A stretch of DNA of 13,482 nucleotides from Microcaldota archaeon (GTDB lineage Archaea > Micrarchaeota > Micrarchaeia > Norongarragalinales > UBA10210). The stretch covers positions 1-13,482 of the forward strand of contig DUGE01000041.1 in assembly GCA_013331595.1 (NCBI GenBank), read 5' to 3'. The notes beneath the pieces were generated by a model. It worked only from the letters and a program-made list of their open reading frames with translations, made no database searches and was not told the DNA's origin. This document shows positions 1 through 6,692 of the stretch, in pieces (the stretch's first letter is position 1; each line of letters starts with the position of its first letter). The position numbers were made by a program, and so were the translations under genes.

Positions 1-674
1 TCGTACTCGGCGAATTTCCTGTCCTTCCAATCGCCGCTTTTCAGCATCTGCGGGGTCAATTGCGTTATGAGCGTGGAGCCCGAGCGCTCTGCCTCGAGTT
101 CTTCGATTCCTTTTGCCGTTGCAATGGCGTAAACTTCCTTCGAGATTTTTTCTTCGACCAGCCCGCGCCTTTTCAGCTCGGTAATGGTAGTTTTTTCTTC
201 GTGGGTCAAGTGCTCTTCGAGAATGCCCTTGCCGATTTTTTGCAGCAGCGCCTCGTGGGGCGTTTTCTTCTGCTCTTTGAGAAGGACATTCCCTTTTTCG
301 ATTGCAATCAGGCCGAAGGCTTTTGCCCATTGGAGTGCAATGCCGAACTCCTGTTCTGAAATCCCGTCTTCAACCTGACTTTTTGAGAGGAGCTGTTCGC
401 GCAACTGGCCTATGGGCATCGTTTTGTGGTGTGCCAGTGAGGTCAAAAGCTTTTTTTCCGGCAGGCCTTTAACTGCGGCGTCAGCGCCTTCCTGCGTCAG
501 GCCGTGCGTCAGTGTGGTTTTGGTTTCAACGTTGGCAAACCCTTTTTCCTTCAGCCCTTCCAGAACGCTCATTATGCTTGCGATTGGCACTCCCGAAGCC
601 AAGGCTAGTTCAGCGGCGTTTTTCTTTTCCCGCGCTTTACTCAAGATTGTTTTTTCGAGTTCTTTCAAAGCCAT
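1..674 (-). CDS. pheS: Phenylalanyl-tRNA synthetase alpha subunit, N-terminal half (partial)
   Basis: PheS forms the catalytic half of the (alpha-beta)2 enzyme that charges tRNA-Phe in the cytoplasm. Only the first 224 residues are visible; the frame stays open to position 1, so the class II catalytic core lies outside the window. What is seen is the archaeal/eukaryotic-type N-terminal region. It opens with MALKELEKTI, continues through tandem winged-helix-like segments (for example ISEQEFGIALQWAKAFGLI around residue 100 and TITELKRRGLVEE around residue 155), and reaches the linker LTPQMLKSGDWKDRKF near residue 215, which is characteristic of archaeal PheS. The start chosen is the ATG at 674. 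The upstream ATG at 690 is in another frame. No strong ribosome binding site is visible. It is the last visible gene of a minus-strand run that also holds RNase Z. A 14-bp palindrome sits 9 bases upstream of the start. The family assignment is secure. Confidence 0.93.
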   Translation of the reverse strand, partial: MALKELEKTILSKAREKKNAAELALASGVPIASIMSVLEGLKEKGFANVETKTTLTHGLTQEGADAAVKGLPEKKLLTSLAHHKTMPIGQLREQLLSKSQVEDGISEQEFGIALQWAKAFGLIAIEKGNVLLKEQKKTPHEALLQKIGKGILEEHLTHEEKTTITELKRRGLVEEKISKEVYAIATAKGIEELEAERSGSTLITQLTPQMLKSGDWKDRKFAEY

Positions 675-682
675 CTCGTTTT

Positions 683-696
683 TCAACCATGGTTGA
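683..696. repeat. Perfect 14-bp palindrome upstream of pheS
   Basis: TCAACCATGGTTGA is identical to its own reverse complement. It lies between the stop of the 165-aa gene and the pheS start codon, with 8 bases between it and that start. It has no loop, so in RNA it is more suited to duplex or dimer formation than to a hairpin; in DNA it could be a binding site for a dimeric regulator. It could also be chance. Function is inferred only. Confidence 0.4.
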
Positions 697-753
697 TTTT
701 TGTTCGTGCTTTTTTTGTTTCAATGCTATTTCGCCGCAAGGACTTTCCAAACA

Positions 754-1251
754 TTACGACGCAACGCGCGTCTTGCTCAGCGCAAAGCCGATTAGCCTTC
801 CGGTTCGCACGCTCTGGTCTGTCAGGAATTTTTCGTCGCCTTCAATAATTACCTGCAGGTCGTTGAACATCATGCAATTGCAATTTCCCGTGCGCACCAC
901 TACGCGAGAGCCTTTGCATTCAGTCCCAAAGCAGACGTTTTCCCCTCCGTCCACCAGCGCGTAGGCCGTTGCATTCTTGCCTTGCAGTGCAAGCGAGCGC
1001 ATGACTTCGGAAGTCATTATCGTGATTATCGAATTGCGCGTGTCGTTCGAGGCAAACAAGTCCTGTTCCACCAAAATGCGTTTTTCAACAAGGCGTTTTT
1101 GTATGTCGCCCAGCGGGTCGGCCGACTTGACTAGCAGGCTGTTCTCAATAAGAGTCTCGTTCTTGTGCGAGCCTGTTGTCATGAAATAGAACACGCCTGC
1201 GAAGACGATGATTGAGACTGCGATTATTGCGGTTGTTTCGGTTTTTTCCAT
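754..1251 (-). CDS. Membrane-anchored hypothetical protein with four-cysteine cluster
   Basis: I do not recognise a named family. The 165-residue protein has a short charged N terminus (MEKTETT) followed by one hydrophobic segment at about residues 8-26, which fits a signal anchor with the rest outside the cell. Residues 45-100 are polar and probably helical. Then comes a compact cysteine-bearing stretch with C107, C112, C124 and C126 (GENVCFGTEC followed by GNCNC), which could bind a metal or form two disulfides. The tail is a mixed alpha/beta segment (VIIEGDEKFLTDQSVRTGRLIGFAL). The ATG at 1251 is supported by a GGTG ribosome binding site five bases upstream. It lies 66 bases downstream of RNase Z and 79 bases upstream of pheS, both on the same strand. 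Small proteins of this layout are common in DPANN genomes (general knowledge), but the role is unknown. Confidence 0.8.
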   Translation of the reverse strand: MEKTETTAIIAVSIIVFAGVFYFMTTGSHKNETLIENSLLVKSADPLGDIQKRLVEKRILVEQDLFASNDTRNSIITIMTSEVMRSLALQGKNATAYALVDGGENVCFGTECKGSRVVVRTGNCNCMMFNDLQVIIEGDEKFLTDQSVRTGRLIGFALSKTRVAS

Positions 1252-1317
1252 TCAAACACCTTTTTAGGGAGGGCACAAAATATTCCGGCAGTTGGCTGTT
1301 ATTTTCAACGCCGCTGT

Positions 1318-2202
1318 TCAAATAAACATTTCCCAGCCTTCTGCGGCGAGGGCGCTTTGCTGGAAAGTTTCCCGCGCTTCGTTCAAGACAATGCTCCGGT
1401 CTTCATAGCGGTTGCTTATGTGCGAAAGCAAGAGTTTTTTCGCCCTTGCCTTTAGTGCGGTTTCAGCAGCTTGTTTTGCGGTAGAATGGTGCTTTTCTTT
1501 CGCCATTGCCCCGTCTTTCTCGACAAAGCAAGAGTCGTGGATGAGCAGGTCGGCGCCCTGGGCGTTGCGCACTATGCTCGTGCAGGGCATTGAATCGCCT
1601 GTGAAAACGATTTTCTTTCCTGCCTGCTGGTACGTAACGTCTTCAAGCTTGATTGTTTTCGAGCCGACTTTGAGTTTGCCTTTCTCCTGAATGTCAGTAA
1701 ACATCCTTCCTTTGATTCCCGCTGCCTTTGCTTTCTTTTCGTCAAAGCGCACTGAAGGAGGCTCTTCCAGCACGTAGCCGAGGGCAGGGCAGCCGTGCTC
1801 GACTTTGAAGGCCTTGATGTTGAAGAGCTTTGTTTTCAAGGCAATTCCGCTTGAAACGTCCTTGATTGTAATGGGAAATGCCGGCTTCAAGTGGGGCATG
1901 GCGAAAATCGGGGTTAGGAATGCTTTCGTTCCAGGCGGCCCGTAAACCTTGAGCTCTTCCTTACGCCCCAAAAGGCCCATCGTCTGCGTTAGCCCGAAAA
2001 TGCCGAGGAAATGGTCGGCGTGCATGTGGGAAAGGAAAATCGCGTCTATGGCGAAGCCCATGCCGTACTTAAGAAGTTGCACTTGCGTTGCCTCGGGGCA
2101 GTCGAAGAGGAAAATGCCGCCGTACTTCAAGGCAAAACCAGCGGGTAGGGTGTTCTTCGTGGGCATGCTTCCGCCGCTTCCCAAAACTACGAGACGAATC
2201 AT
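1318..2202 (-). CDS. rnz: Ribonuclease Z (tRNase Z)
   Basis: This zinc metallo-beta-lactamase-fold endonuclease cleaves the 3' trailer from pre-tRNAs so that CCA can be added. The 294 residues fit the short (tRNase Z-S) form found in archaea and bacteria. Visible zinc and catalytic residues are the H59-x-H61-x-D63-H64 motif in SHMHADHFLG, H136 in KVEHG, D203 in FTGDS, H239 in the KHHSTA motif and H261 in LLLSHISNRY. The region around residues 148-180 (SVRFDEKKAKAAGIKG and following) corresponds to the substrate-contacting insert typical of the family. The ATG at 2202 overlaps the upstream stop codon as ATGA. It is preceded by GGAG inside the upstream gene, nine bases from the start, so translation is probably coupled. 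With pheS downstream it gives this strand a tRNA theme. Nothing essential appears to be missing. Confidence 0.95.
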   Translation of the reverse strand: MIRLVVLGSGGSMPTKNTLPAGFALKYGGIFLFDCPEATQVQLLKYGMGFAIDAIFLSHMHADHFLGIFGLTQTMGLLGRKEELKVYGPPGTKAFLTPIFAMPHLKPAFPITIKDVSSGIALKTKLFNIKAFKVEHGCPALGYVLEEPPSVRFDEKKAKAAGIKGRMFTDIQEKGKLKVGSKTIKLEDVTYQQAGKKIVFTGDSMPCTSIVRNAQGADLLIHDSCFVEKDGAMAKEKHHSTAKQAAETALKARAKKLLLSHISNRYEDRSIVLNEARETFQQSALAAEGWEMFI

Positions 2203-3137
2203 TGAAATAATCTCCTTAACATTGCGCCCAAACCGCTTCTGCGGGTTATGAGCGAATATTTAGAATCCTGCCCAATCCTCTCTTCATTAAGGCCTATTTC
2301 TTGATATTTTTTCCTATATGACATTTCTAGTTGACGTGTTGGCATGAAAGGCTGCCCGCCATGAACTTCAGCTATTCCGAAAGATTTTGCGTATTGAATT
2401 GCATGTTTTCCTAGAAAAACATTCCATTTTTCGCGGGCCAGCTTTTCAAAGTCTTCCAATTCCCTTTGTTTTCCCAGTCTTCCCTGAATGTTTCTTATGA
2501 CCATGTGCACGCCGTTAGGTTGTGTGTGGAAGTTGACTCCCATGGTTGCAACCGGTTCTTCGCCTTTTTTTAGTATTAGCCAAACGATTGCTTCGGGGTG
2601 CATTGTTATTTCCATTTGCTCGTCAACGAAAGAAGGTGATAGCGTGAAACCTGCAGGTGTTTCAGCCTTTGCAAAGTATTTTTTCATGCTTGCCATTCGC
2701 TTCCGATTTTCTTCGATTTCCTTAATCCTTCTTCGGAAAGAAAGGCGCGGGTTCGTTTCTGCATATAGCGTCAGGGCGGCGAGGCTTGGAATATTTATTT
2801 CCGAGGTTGGCGTTATTGTAGAAATGTCCGAGTATTTTTTCGATAGTATGCTTAGTCGTCTTTTGATTTCTCTTGCGCATCGCTCATCGTCCTCCCACTT
2901 ATGCGGTTCTGTTTGCAGCATGTCTGCCAAGAAATGGCGTGCTAAAAATCTTGCGTGCTCCAATTCAAAAATAGTGCCTGCGAACTGCTTTCCATAGTCT
3001 ATTGCCCTGAAACCAAACTGTTCGGAATCGTCGCCAAAAACCCTTTTCAATATTTTTTTCTCCTTTTCATTGACCCGGTGTCTGAGGTTTTCGTTTTCCG
3101 TTATTATTGGGTCGATAATGCCGCGGCCTCTTTTCAT
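2199..3137 (-). CDS. Hypothetical basic protein, coupled to RNase Z
   Basis: I cannot name this 312-residue soluble protein. The N-terminal half is highly charged and mostly helical, with clusters such as RHRVNEKEKKILKRVF (about 19-34) and RRRIKEIEENRKRMASMKKYF (about 135-155). The C-terminal half (about 175-285) reads as a globular alpha/beta domain: AIVWLILKKGEEPVATMGVNF, then VIRNIQGRLGK (213-223), a helix running to HAIQYAKSFGIAEVHGG, then SYRKKYQEIGL (273-283). That order of strands and helices recalls GNAT-like acyltransferase folds, but no diagnostic acetyl-CoA loop is evident, so this is only a suggestion. The start ATG at 3137 has GTGA just upstream. The stop overlaps the RNase Z start by four bases. 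Base composition is clearly more AT-rich than RNase Z (22 of 60 G+C at 2821-2880 against 39 of 60 at 1741-1800), which hints at a separate origin. Confidence 0.8.
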   Translation of the reverse strand: MKRGRGIIDPIITENENLRHRVNEKEKKILKRVFGDDSEQFGFRAIDYGKQFAGTIFELEHARFLARHFLADMLQTEPHKWEDDERCAREIKRRLSILSKKYSDISTITPTSEINIPSLAALTLYAETNPRLSFRRRIKEIEENRKRMASMKKYFAKAETPAGFTLSPSFVDEQMEITMHPEAIVWLILKKGEEPVATMGVNFHTQPNGVHMVIRNIQGRLGKQRELEDFEKLAREKWNVFLGKHAIQYAKSFGIAEVHGGQPFMPTRQLEMSYRKKYQEIGLNEERIGQDSKYSLITRRSGLGAMLRRLFQ

Positions 3138-3170
3138 TTTTTCACTTTTTTTACCTAACCAGGGCTTAGT

Positions 3171-3190
3171 CGGAGAAAAAGCTATTTAAG
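3171..3190 (+). promoter_or_regulatory. Probable lonB promoter (BRE/TATA), possibly bidirectional
   Basis: A purine-rich BRE-like stretch (CGGAGAAAAA, 3171-3180) is followed by the TATA-like TATTTAAG (3183-3190). Initiation about 25 bases downstream would give a leader of roughly 40 bases for lonB, with GGTGG at 3245-3249 as the ribosome binding site. The TATA-like core is nearly symmetric (GCTATTTAAGC), and the divergent 312-aa gene starts 44 bases away on the other side, so the same element may serve both directions. This is an inference from sequence pattern and spacing. Confidence 0.45.
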
Positions 3191-3253
3191 CAAATTAATT
3201 AATCCCCTGCATGCGTTTAAACTATATCGTTCTATTACCCCAATGGTGGAATA

Positions 3254-6200
3254 ATGCCTGGCTTGAAGACTAAAATCTCCGTGAAAAGCACTGCCGAACT
3301 CAAGGTGCCTGTGAAGATAGTAGACCAGGTTATTGGCCAGCAGAAGGCCGTGGCGATAATCCGCAAGGCCGCCAAGCAAAAGCGCAACGTTCTGCTCATC
3401 GGAACGCCTGGCACTGGAAAATCGATGCTCGCCCAAGCCATGAGCGAGTTGATGCAGGCTGCTGACTTGAAGGACGTCCTCGTTTATCCGAATGATGATG
3501 ACCCGAACGTGCCGAAAGTGCGCGTAGTGAAGGCAGGGGAAGGCAGGAAAATAATGGAGCAGGAGCGCATCAAAGCCACGCCTTCAAACAACTTCAACCT
3601 CATAGTAATCCTTTTCCTTTTCCTTTCGTCTTTCTTCCTCTTGTCTTTCGGGAGGCAAGAGTGGGGCGACGTCATCACCGCAGCGCTTCTCATAGGCCTG
3701 TTCATAGTGAGCGGCATTATGGCAATCGGAATGCAGCTAGGGCGCAGCAGGCTTTTCGGCGAATCAGTGGGGCCAAAAATGCTGGTTGACAATTCCGAGA
3801 AGAAAACCTCCCCGTTCATTGACGCAACCGGTGCCCGCGCTGGAGCGTTGCTTGGCGATGTCAAACACGATCCGCTTCAGTCATTTTTTTCAAATTCAAT
3901 TGTTTTCAAAAAAGTGGATGAAAACTTAATTCCACTGAAGATTCAAGATTTGGTTGAGGAATTGCTGGTCAAATATCCGAATGCAATTGAGAGAAATAAT
4001 GAAAATTACGAAGGGCTGGTAATTCCCGAACATGAAAAAATTTACGTAATGGGTTTCAAAGACGGCTTAATGCAACCAGTGAGAGTTTTTTGCGTTAACC
4101 GGAGAGCATACAATGGTATAATGAATGCAATTGGAAATGAAAATTCCAGGGTGATAGTGACTCCTGAGCACAAAGTTTTTGTTAATGGCAATTATGTTGA
4201 AGCTGAAAAACTAACTGGCATTGAGAATTTGGTGACTTATTCGCAGCCGATCATCACCGGGGAAGACATAATAAAAACTTTTTCAGAGCAGGATCAGAAA
4301 GACGCGGCTAATTACTCTAAATTCGCAAAAATTAAGAGTGAAAACCCCGCTTTCGGTTACAAAAAAATTGCCAAGTTGCTTGGAGTAAACGCAGGGCAAA
4401 CCAGATGGTGGAATAACAATAAGTTCAAGCCAAAAGCAGTCAATACGGTCGAACGTTTGGAATTTTTAGGCTTACTGCCTTTTGCTTTGGATAATTCTGC
4501 CATGCCGATAGTTGCAAGAGTTTTAGGTACTACCTTCGGGGATGGAGGCATCCAATCTAACCTTAATCAAATATTTCTTTCATCTTCTGAAGAAAGTTCA
4601 CTGCAAGAATATGAAACAGATTTAGTTTCAATATTCGGGGAAGATATTAGAAAAAATTTCTCTAGAATAACGAGTGGAATAAATAATTCCGGCAAACTCG
4701 TTCGAAATACCAACCGAGATGCCGTTAGGTTTTTCATAGCCTTAGGCGCGCCTAGGGGTAGAAAAAATAAGGATGTTAAAATTCCGGCATGGATTCATCT
4801 AAATAAAGCTGTTGAAAAAGAATTTTTTGGAGCTCTTTTTGGAAACGAACTTTGCAGTCCTAAATTTTCTGAAAAAACACGTCACATTAACGATTTTGCC
4901 ATCGCTTTTGGTGGCGCTTACGAATTAAAAACGAGCAAGTTAGCGCTTTTGGAGTCAATTGCAGCCTTTTTGAATTCTTACGGCATTAAATCATCGAGGG
5001 CTATTTATGAGCACAATTTTCGAGGTAAAAGCTGGATGTGGAGACTTTCAATCTCGACCGAAATCGAGAATCTTCTGAGATTTCATCATTTCATTCCTAT
5101 CCGGTATTCAAAAAACAAGGCGCAAAGAATTGGTGAGGCTATAGAAAACGTCCTAGGCCGAAAAGTAGATTCGTGTATTAAATTCGCTTCTGCCCGAAAG
5201 TCTGAAAATTACATTTTGCAGACTCTTCGAGTTTCAAAAAATATGCTGCAAAAAATATTATTGGATCGACCCTTTGAATTCAGCGATAAAACGATTAACT
5301 TTTCAGGAGCTTTATATAATATTACGACCGAATCAGGCAATTTGTTTGCCAACGGAATCCTCGTGAGCAATTCCGGAGGGCTTGGCACTCCAGCGCACTT
5401 GCGTGTCGATGCTGGTTTTGTGCATAAGGCGAGCGGCGGGGTCTTGTTCATAGATGAAGTTTCTTCGCTCTCCTCGCGCGCACAGCAGGAACTGCTTACT
5501 GCAATGCAGGAAAAGCGCTATTCCATTACGGGGCAGAGCGAGCTTTCGAGCGGCGCGCAAGTGCGCAGCGAGCCCGTGCCGTGCGATTTCGTGCTCGTGG
5601 CCGCAGGAAACTACCGCGACATGCAGAAGATGCATCCTGCCCTCCGCTCCAGGATCCGAGGCTACGGCTACGAAGTTTACATGGAAGAGCAGATTGAAGA
5701 CTCTGCGGAAAACGAGGAGAAGCTCATGCGCTTCATAGCCCAGGAGATTACGAAAGACGGACGGATTCCGCACTTCGACGTTTCCGCGGTTGAGGAGATA
5801 GTTTACGAGGCGCGCAAGCGCAGCGGAAGGAAAAACAAGCTCACCTTGAAACTAAGGGATTTGGGCGGGTTGATTCGCGCTGCAGGCGACGTTGCCAATG
5901 AGGAAGGGGCGAAGCTCGTGAACGCAAAGCACGTTATCCAGGCAAAGCAGTTTGCCCGCACTCTTGAACAGCAGATTTCCCAGCAGGCTATCGACATGCG
6001 CAAGGAATACCGCGTTTTCACCACCAGCGGCGCGCAGGTGGGCAAGGTGAACGGCCTTGCGGTCATGGGTGAGTCCGGCGTTGTTTTGCCCATCGTTGCT
6101 GAAGTTGCTCCTGCATCTTCGAAAGAGGAAGGCAGGACTATTGCAACAGGAAAACTAGGGGACATTGCGAAAGAGGCTGTTGCAAACGTTTCAGCAATCA

Positions 6201-6616
6201 TCAAACGCCACACTGGCAAGGACACTTCCTCCTACGATATCCACATCCAGTTCCTCCAGACTTACGAAGGCGTTGAGGGCGACAGCGCAAGCGTTTCAGT
6301 GGCAACTGCAGTCATTTCTGCGCTGGAAGAGGTTGCGGTCAAGCAAGACCTTGCGCTGACCGGTTCTTTGAGCGTCCGCGGGGAAGTCCTGCCGGTTGGC
6401 GGCGTGACGCAGAAAGTCGAGGCGGCGCTGGAGGCGGGCTTGAAGCGTGCGGTTGTTCCCTACGCCAACAAGGATGACGTTGTGCTGAACGAGGCGCAGT
6501 TGAAGAGAATCGAGATTATTCCCGTGAAAAGCATTTACGACGTGCTGTACCACGCGCTGAAGGACGGCAAGAAGAAGGATAAGCTCCTGTCGCAAATAAA
6601 GAAGGAAATCGCCTGA
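3254..6616 (+). CDS. lonB: LonB membrane-anchored ATP-dependent protease, intein-containing precursor
   Basis: LonB is the archaeal Lon protease, a hexameric AAA+ machine fixed to the cytoplasmic face of the membrane that unfolds and degrades proteins. The 1120-residue precursor has Walker A GTPGTGKS at 50-57. A two-helix membrane insert typical of LonB follows (about 114-135 and 138-163), then the junction GDVKHDPLQ, then an intein (210-706). The AAA+ domain resumes with SGGLGTPAH, Walker B VLFIDE (730-735), sensor region VLVAAGN and the arginine-rich ALRSRIRG. The C-terminal S16 protease domain has the catalytic dyad Ser1011 (EGDSAS) and Lys1054 (GGVTQK), 43 residues apart as in known LonB enzymes. 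Removing the intein leaves 623 residues, a normal LonB length. The ATG at 3254 is supported by GGTGG four bases upstream. A hairpin spans the stop codon. The identification is secure; activity depends on splicing. Confidence 0.96.
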   Translation: MPGLKTKISVKSTAELKVPVKIVDQVIGQQKAVAIIRKAAKQKRNVLLIGTPGTGKSMLAQAMSELMQAADLKDVLVYPNDDDPNVPKVRVVKAGEGRKIMEQERIKATPSNNFNLIVILFLFLSSFFLLSFGRQEWGDVITAALLIGLFIVSGIMAIGMQLGRSRLFGESVGPKMLVDNSEKKTSPFIDATGARAGALLGDVKHDPLQSFFSNSIVFKKVDENLIPLKIQDLVEELLVKYPNAIERNNENYEGLVIPEHEKIYVMGFKDGLMQPVRVFCVNRRAYNGIMNAIGNENSRVIVTPEHKVFVNGNYVEAEKLTGIENLVTYSQPIITGEDIIKTFSEQDQKDAANYSKFAKIKSENPAFGYKKIAKLLGVNAGQTRWWNNNKFKPKAVNTVERLEFLGLLPFALDNSAMPIVARVLGTTFGDGGIQSNLNQIFLSSSEESSLQEYETDLVSIFGEDIRKNFSRITSGINNSGKLVRNTNRDAVRFFIALGAPRGRKNKDVKIPAWIHLNKAVEKEFFGALFGNELCSPKFSEKTRHINDFAIAFGGAYELKTSKLALLESIAAFLNSYGIKSSRAIYEHNFRGKSWMWRLSISTEIENLLRFHHFIPIRYSKNKAQRIGEAIENVLGRKVDSCIKFASARKSENYILQTLRVSKNMLQKILLDRPFEFSDKTINFSGALYNITTESGNLFANGILVSNSGGLGTPAHLRVDAGFVHKASGGVLFIDEVSSLSSRAQQELLTAMQEKRYSITGQSELSSGAQVRSEPVPCDFVLVAAGNYRDMQKMHPALRSRIRGYGYEVYMEEQIEDSAENEEKLMRFIAQEITKDGRIPHFDVSAVEEIVYEARKRSGRKNKLTLKLRDLGGLIRAAGDVANEEGAKLVNAKHVIQAKQFARTLEQQISQQAIDMRKEYRVFTTSGAQVGKVNGLAVMGESGVVLPIVAEVAPASSKEEGRTIATGKLGDIAKEAVANVSAIIKRHTGKDTSSYDIHIQFLQTYEGVEGDSASVSVATAVISALEEVAVKQDLALTGSLSVRGEVLPVGGVTQKVEAALEAGLKRAVVPYANKDDVVLNEAQLKRIEIIPVKSIYDVLYHALKDGKKKDKLLSQIKKEIA
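3881..5371 (+). mobile_element. Lon intein with LAGLIDADG homing endonuclease
   Basis: This in-frame 497-residue insertion (precursor residues 210-706) interrupts LonB between Walker A and Walker B, exactly between HDPLQ and SGGLGTPAH. Splicing features seen: Ser210 as the first residue (SFFSNSIVFKKV, block A), block B with TPEH at 303-306 (His306), a C-terminal block F/G reading YNITTESGNLFANGILVSN, terminal Asn706, and Ser707 as the first downstream extein residue. The penultimate residue is Ser rather than the usual His, and the block F Asp is replaced by Asn. Endonuclease features: LGTTFGDGG at 424-432, the first LAGLIDADG helix with Asp430, and FFGALFGNE at 524-532, the second helix with Asn531-Glu532 in place of Asp-Gly. 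A probable helix-turn-helix (YKKIAKLLGVNAGQTRWW, from residue 369) lies before them. Composition is AT-rich (17 of 60 G+C at 4621-4680, against 41 of 60 in the extein at 5521-5580). Lon inteins are known in Pyrococcus. Confidence 0.95.
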
Positions 6617-6636
6617 AGCTTTTCATATTTTCAGGC
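6611..6636 (+). terminator. Hairpin over the lonB stop codon
   Basis: GCCTGAA (6611-6617) pairs perfectly with TTCAGGC (6630-6636) around a 12-base loop, and the stem contains the lonB TGA. The sequence just downstream (CACAAAAGT) is not a clear T run, so this may be a 3' end stabiliser or processing site rather than a classical terminator. Confidence 0.35.
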
Positions 6637-6657
6637 CACAAAAGTAACGTCAATTAA

Positions 6658-6673
6658 CGAAAGCTTTATATAT
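6658..6673 (+). promoter_or_regulatory. Strong archaeal promoter (BRE + TATA) for a putative ncRNA
   Basis: CGAAAGC followed by TTTATATAT (6665-6673) is a close match to the BRE/TATA arrangement of strongly expressed archaeal stable-RNA genes. It points right. No plus-strand protein gene begins within the next 2 kb, so its product is most simply a non-coding RNA starting near 6691-6697. Confidence 0.6.
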
Positions 6674-6692
6674 GATTTAAGCTTGGATTAGT

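Noticed and set aside
3881..5371. Intein insertion read as a frameshifted or fused gene
   Set aside because: The frame is continuous, both splice junctions restore a perfect LonB consensus, and intein blocks A, B, F and G are recognisable.
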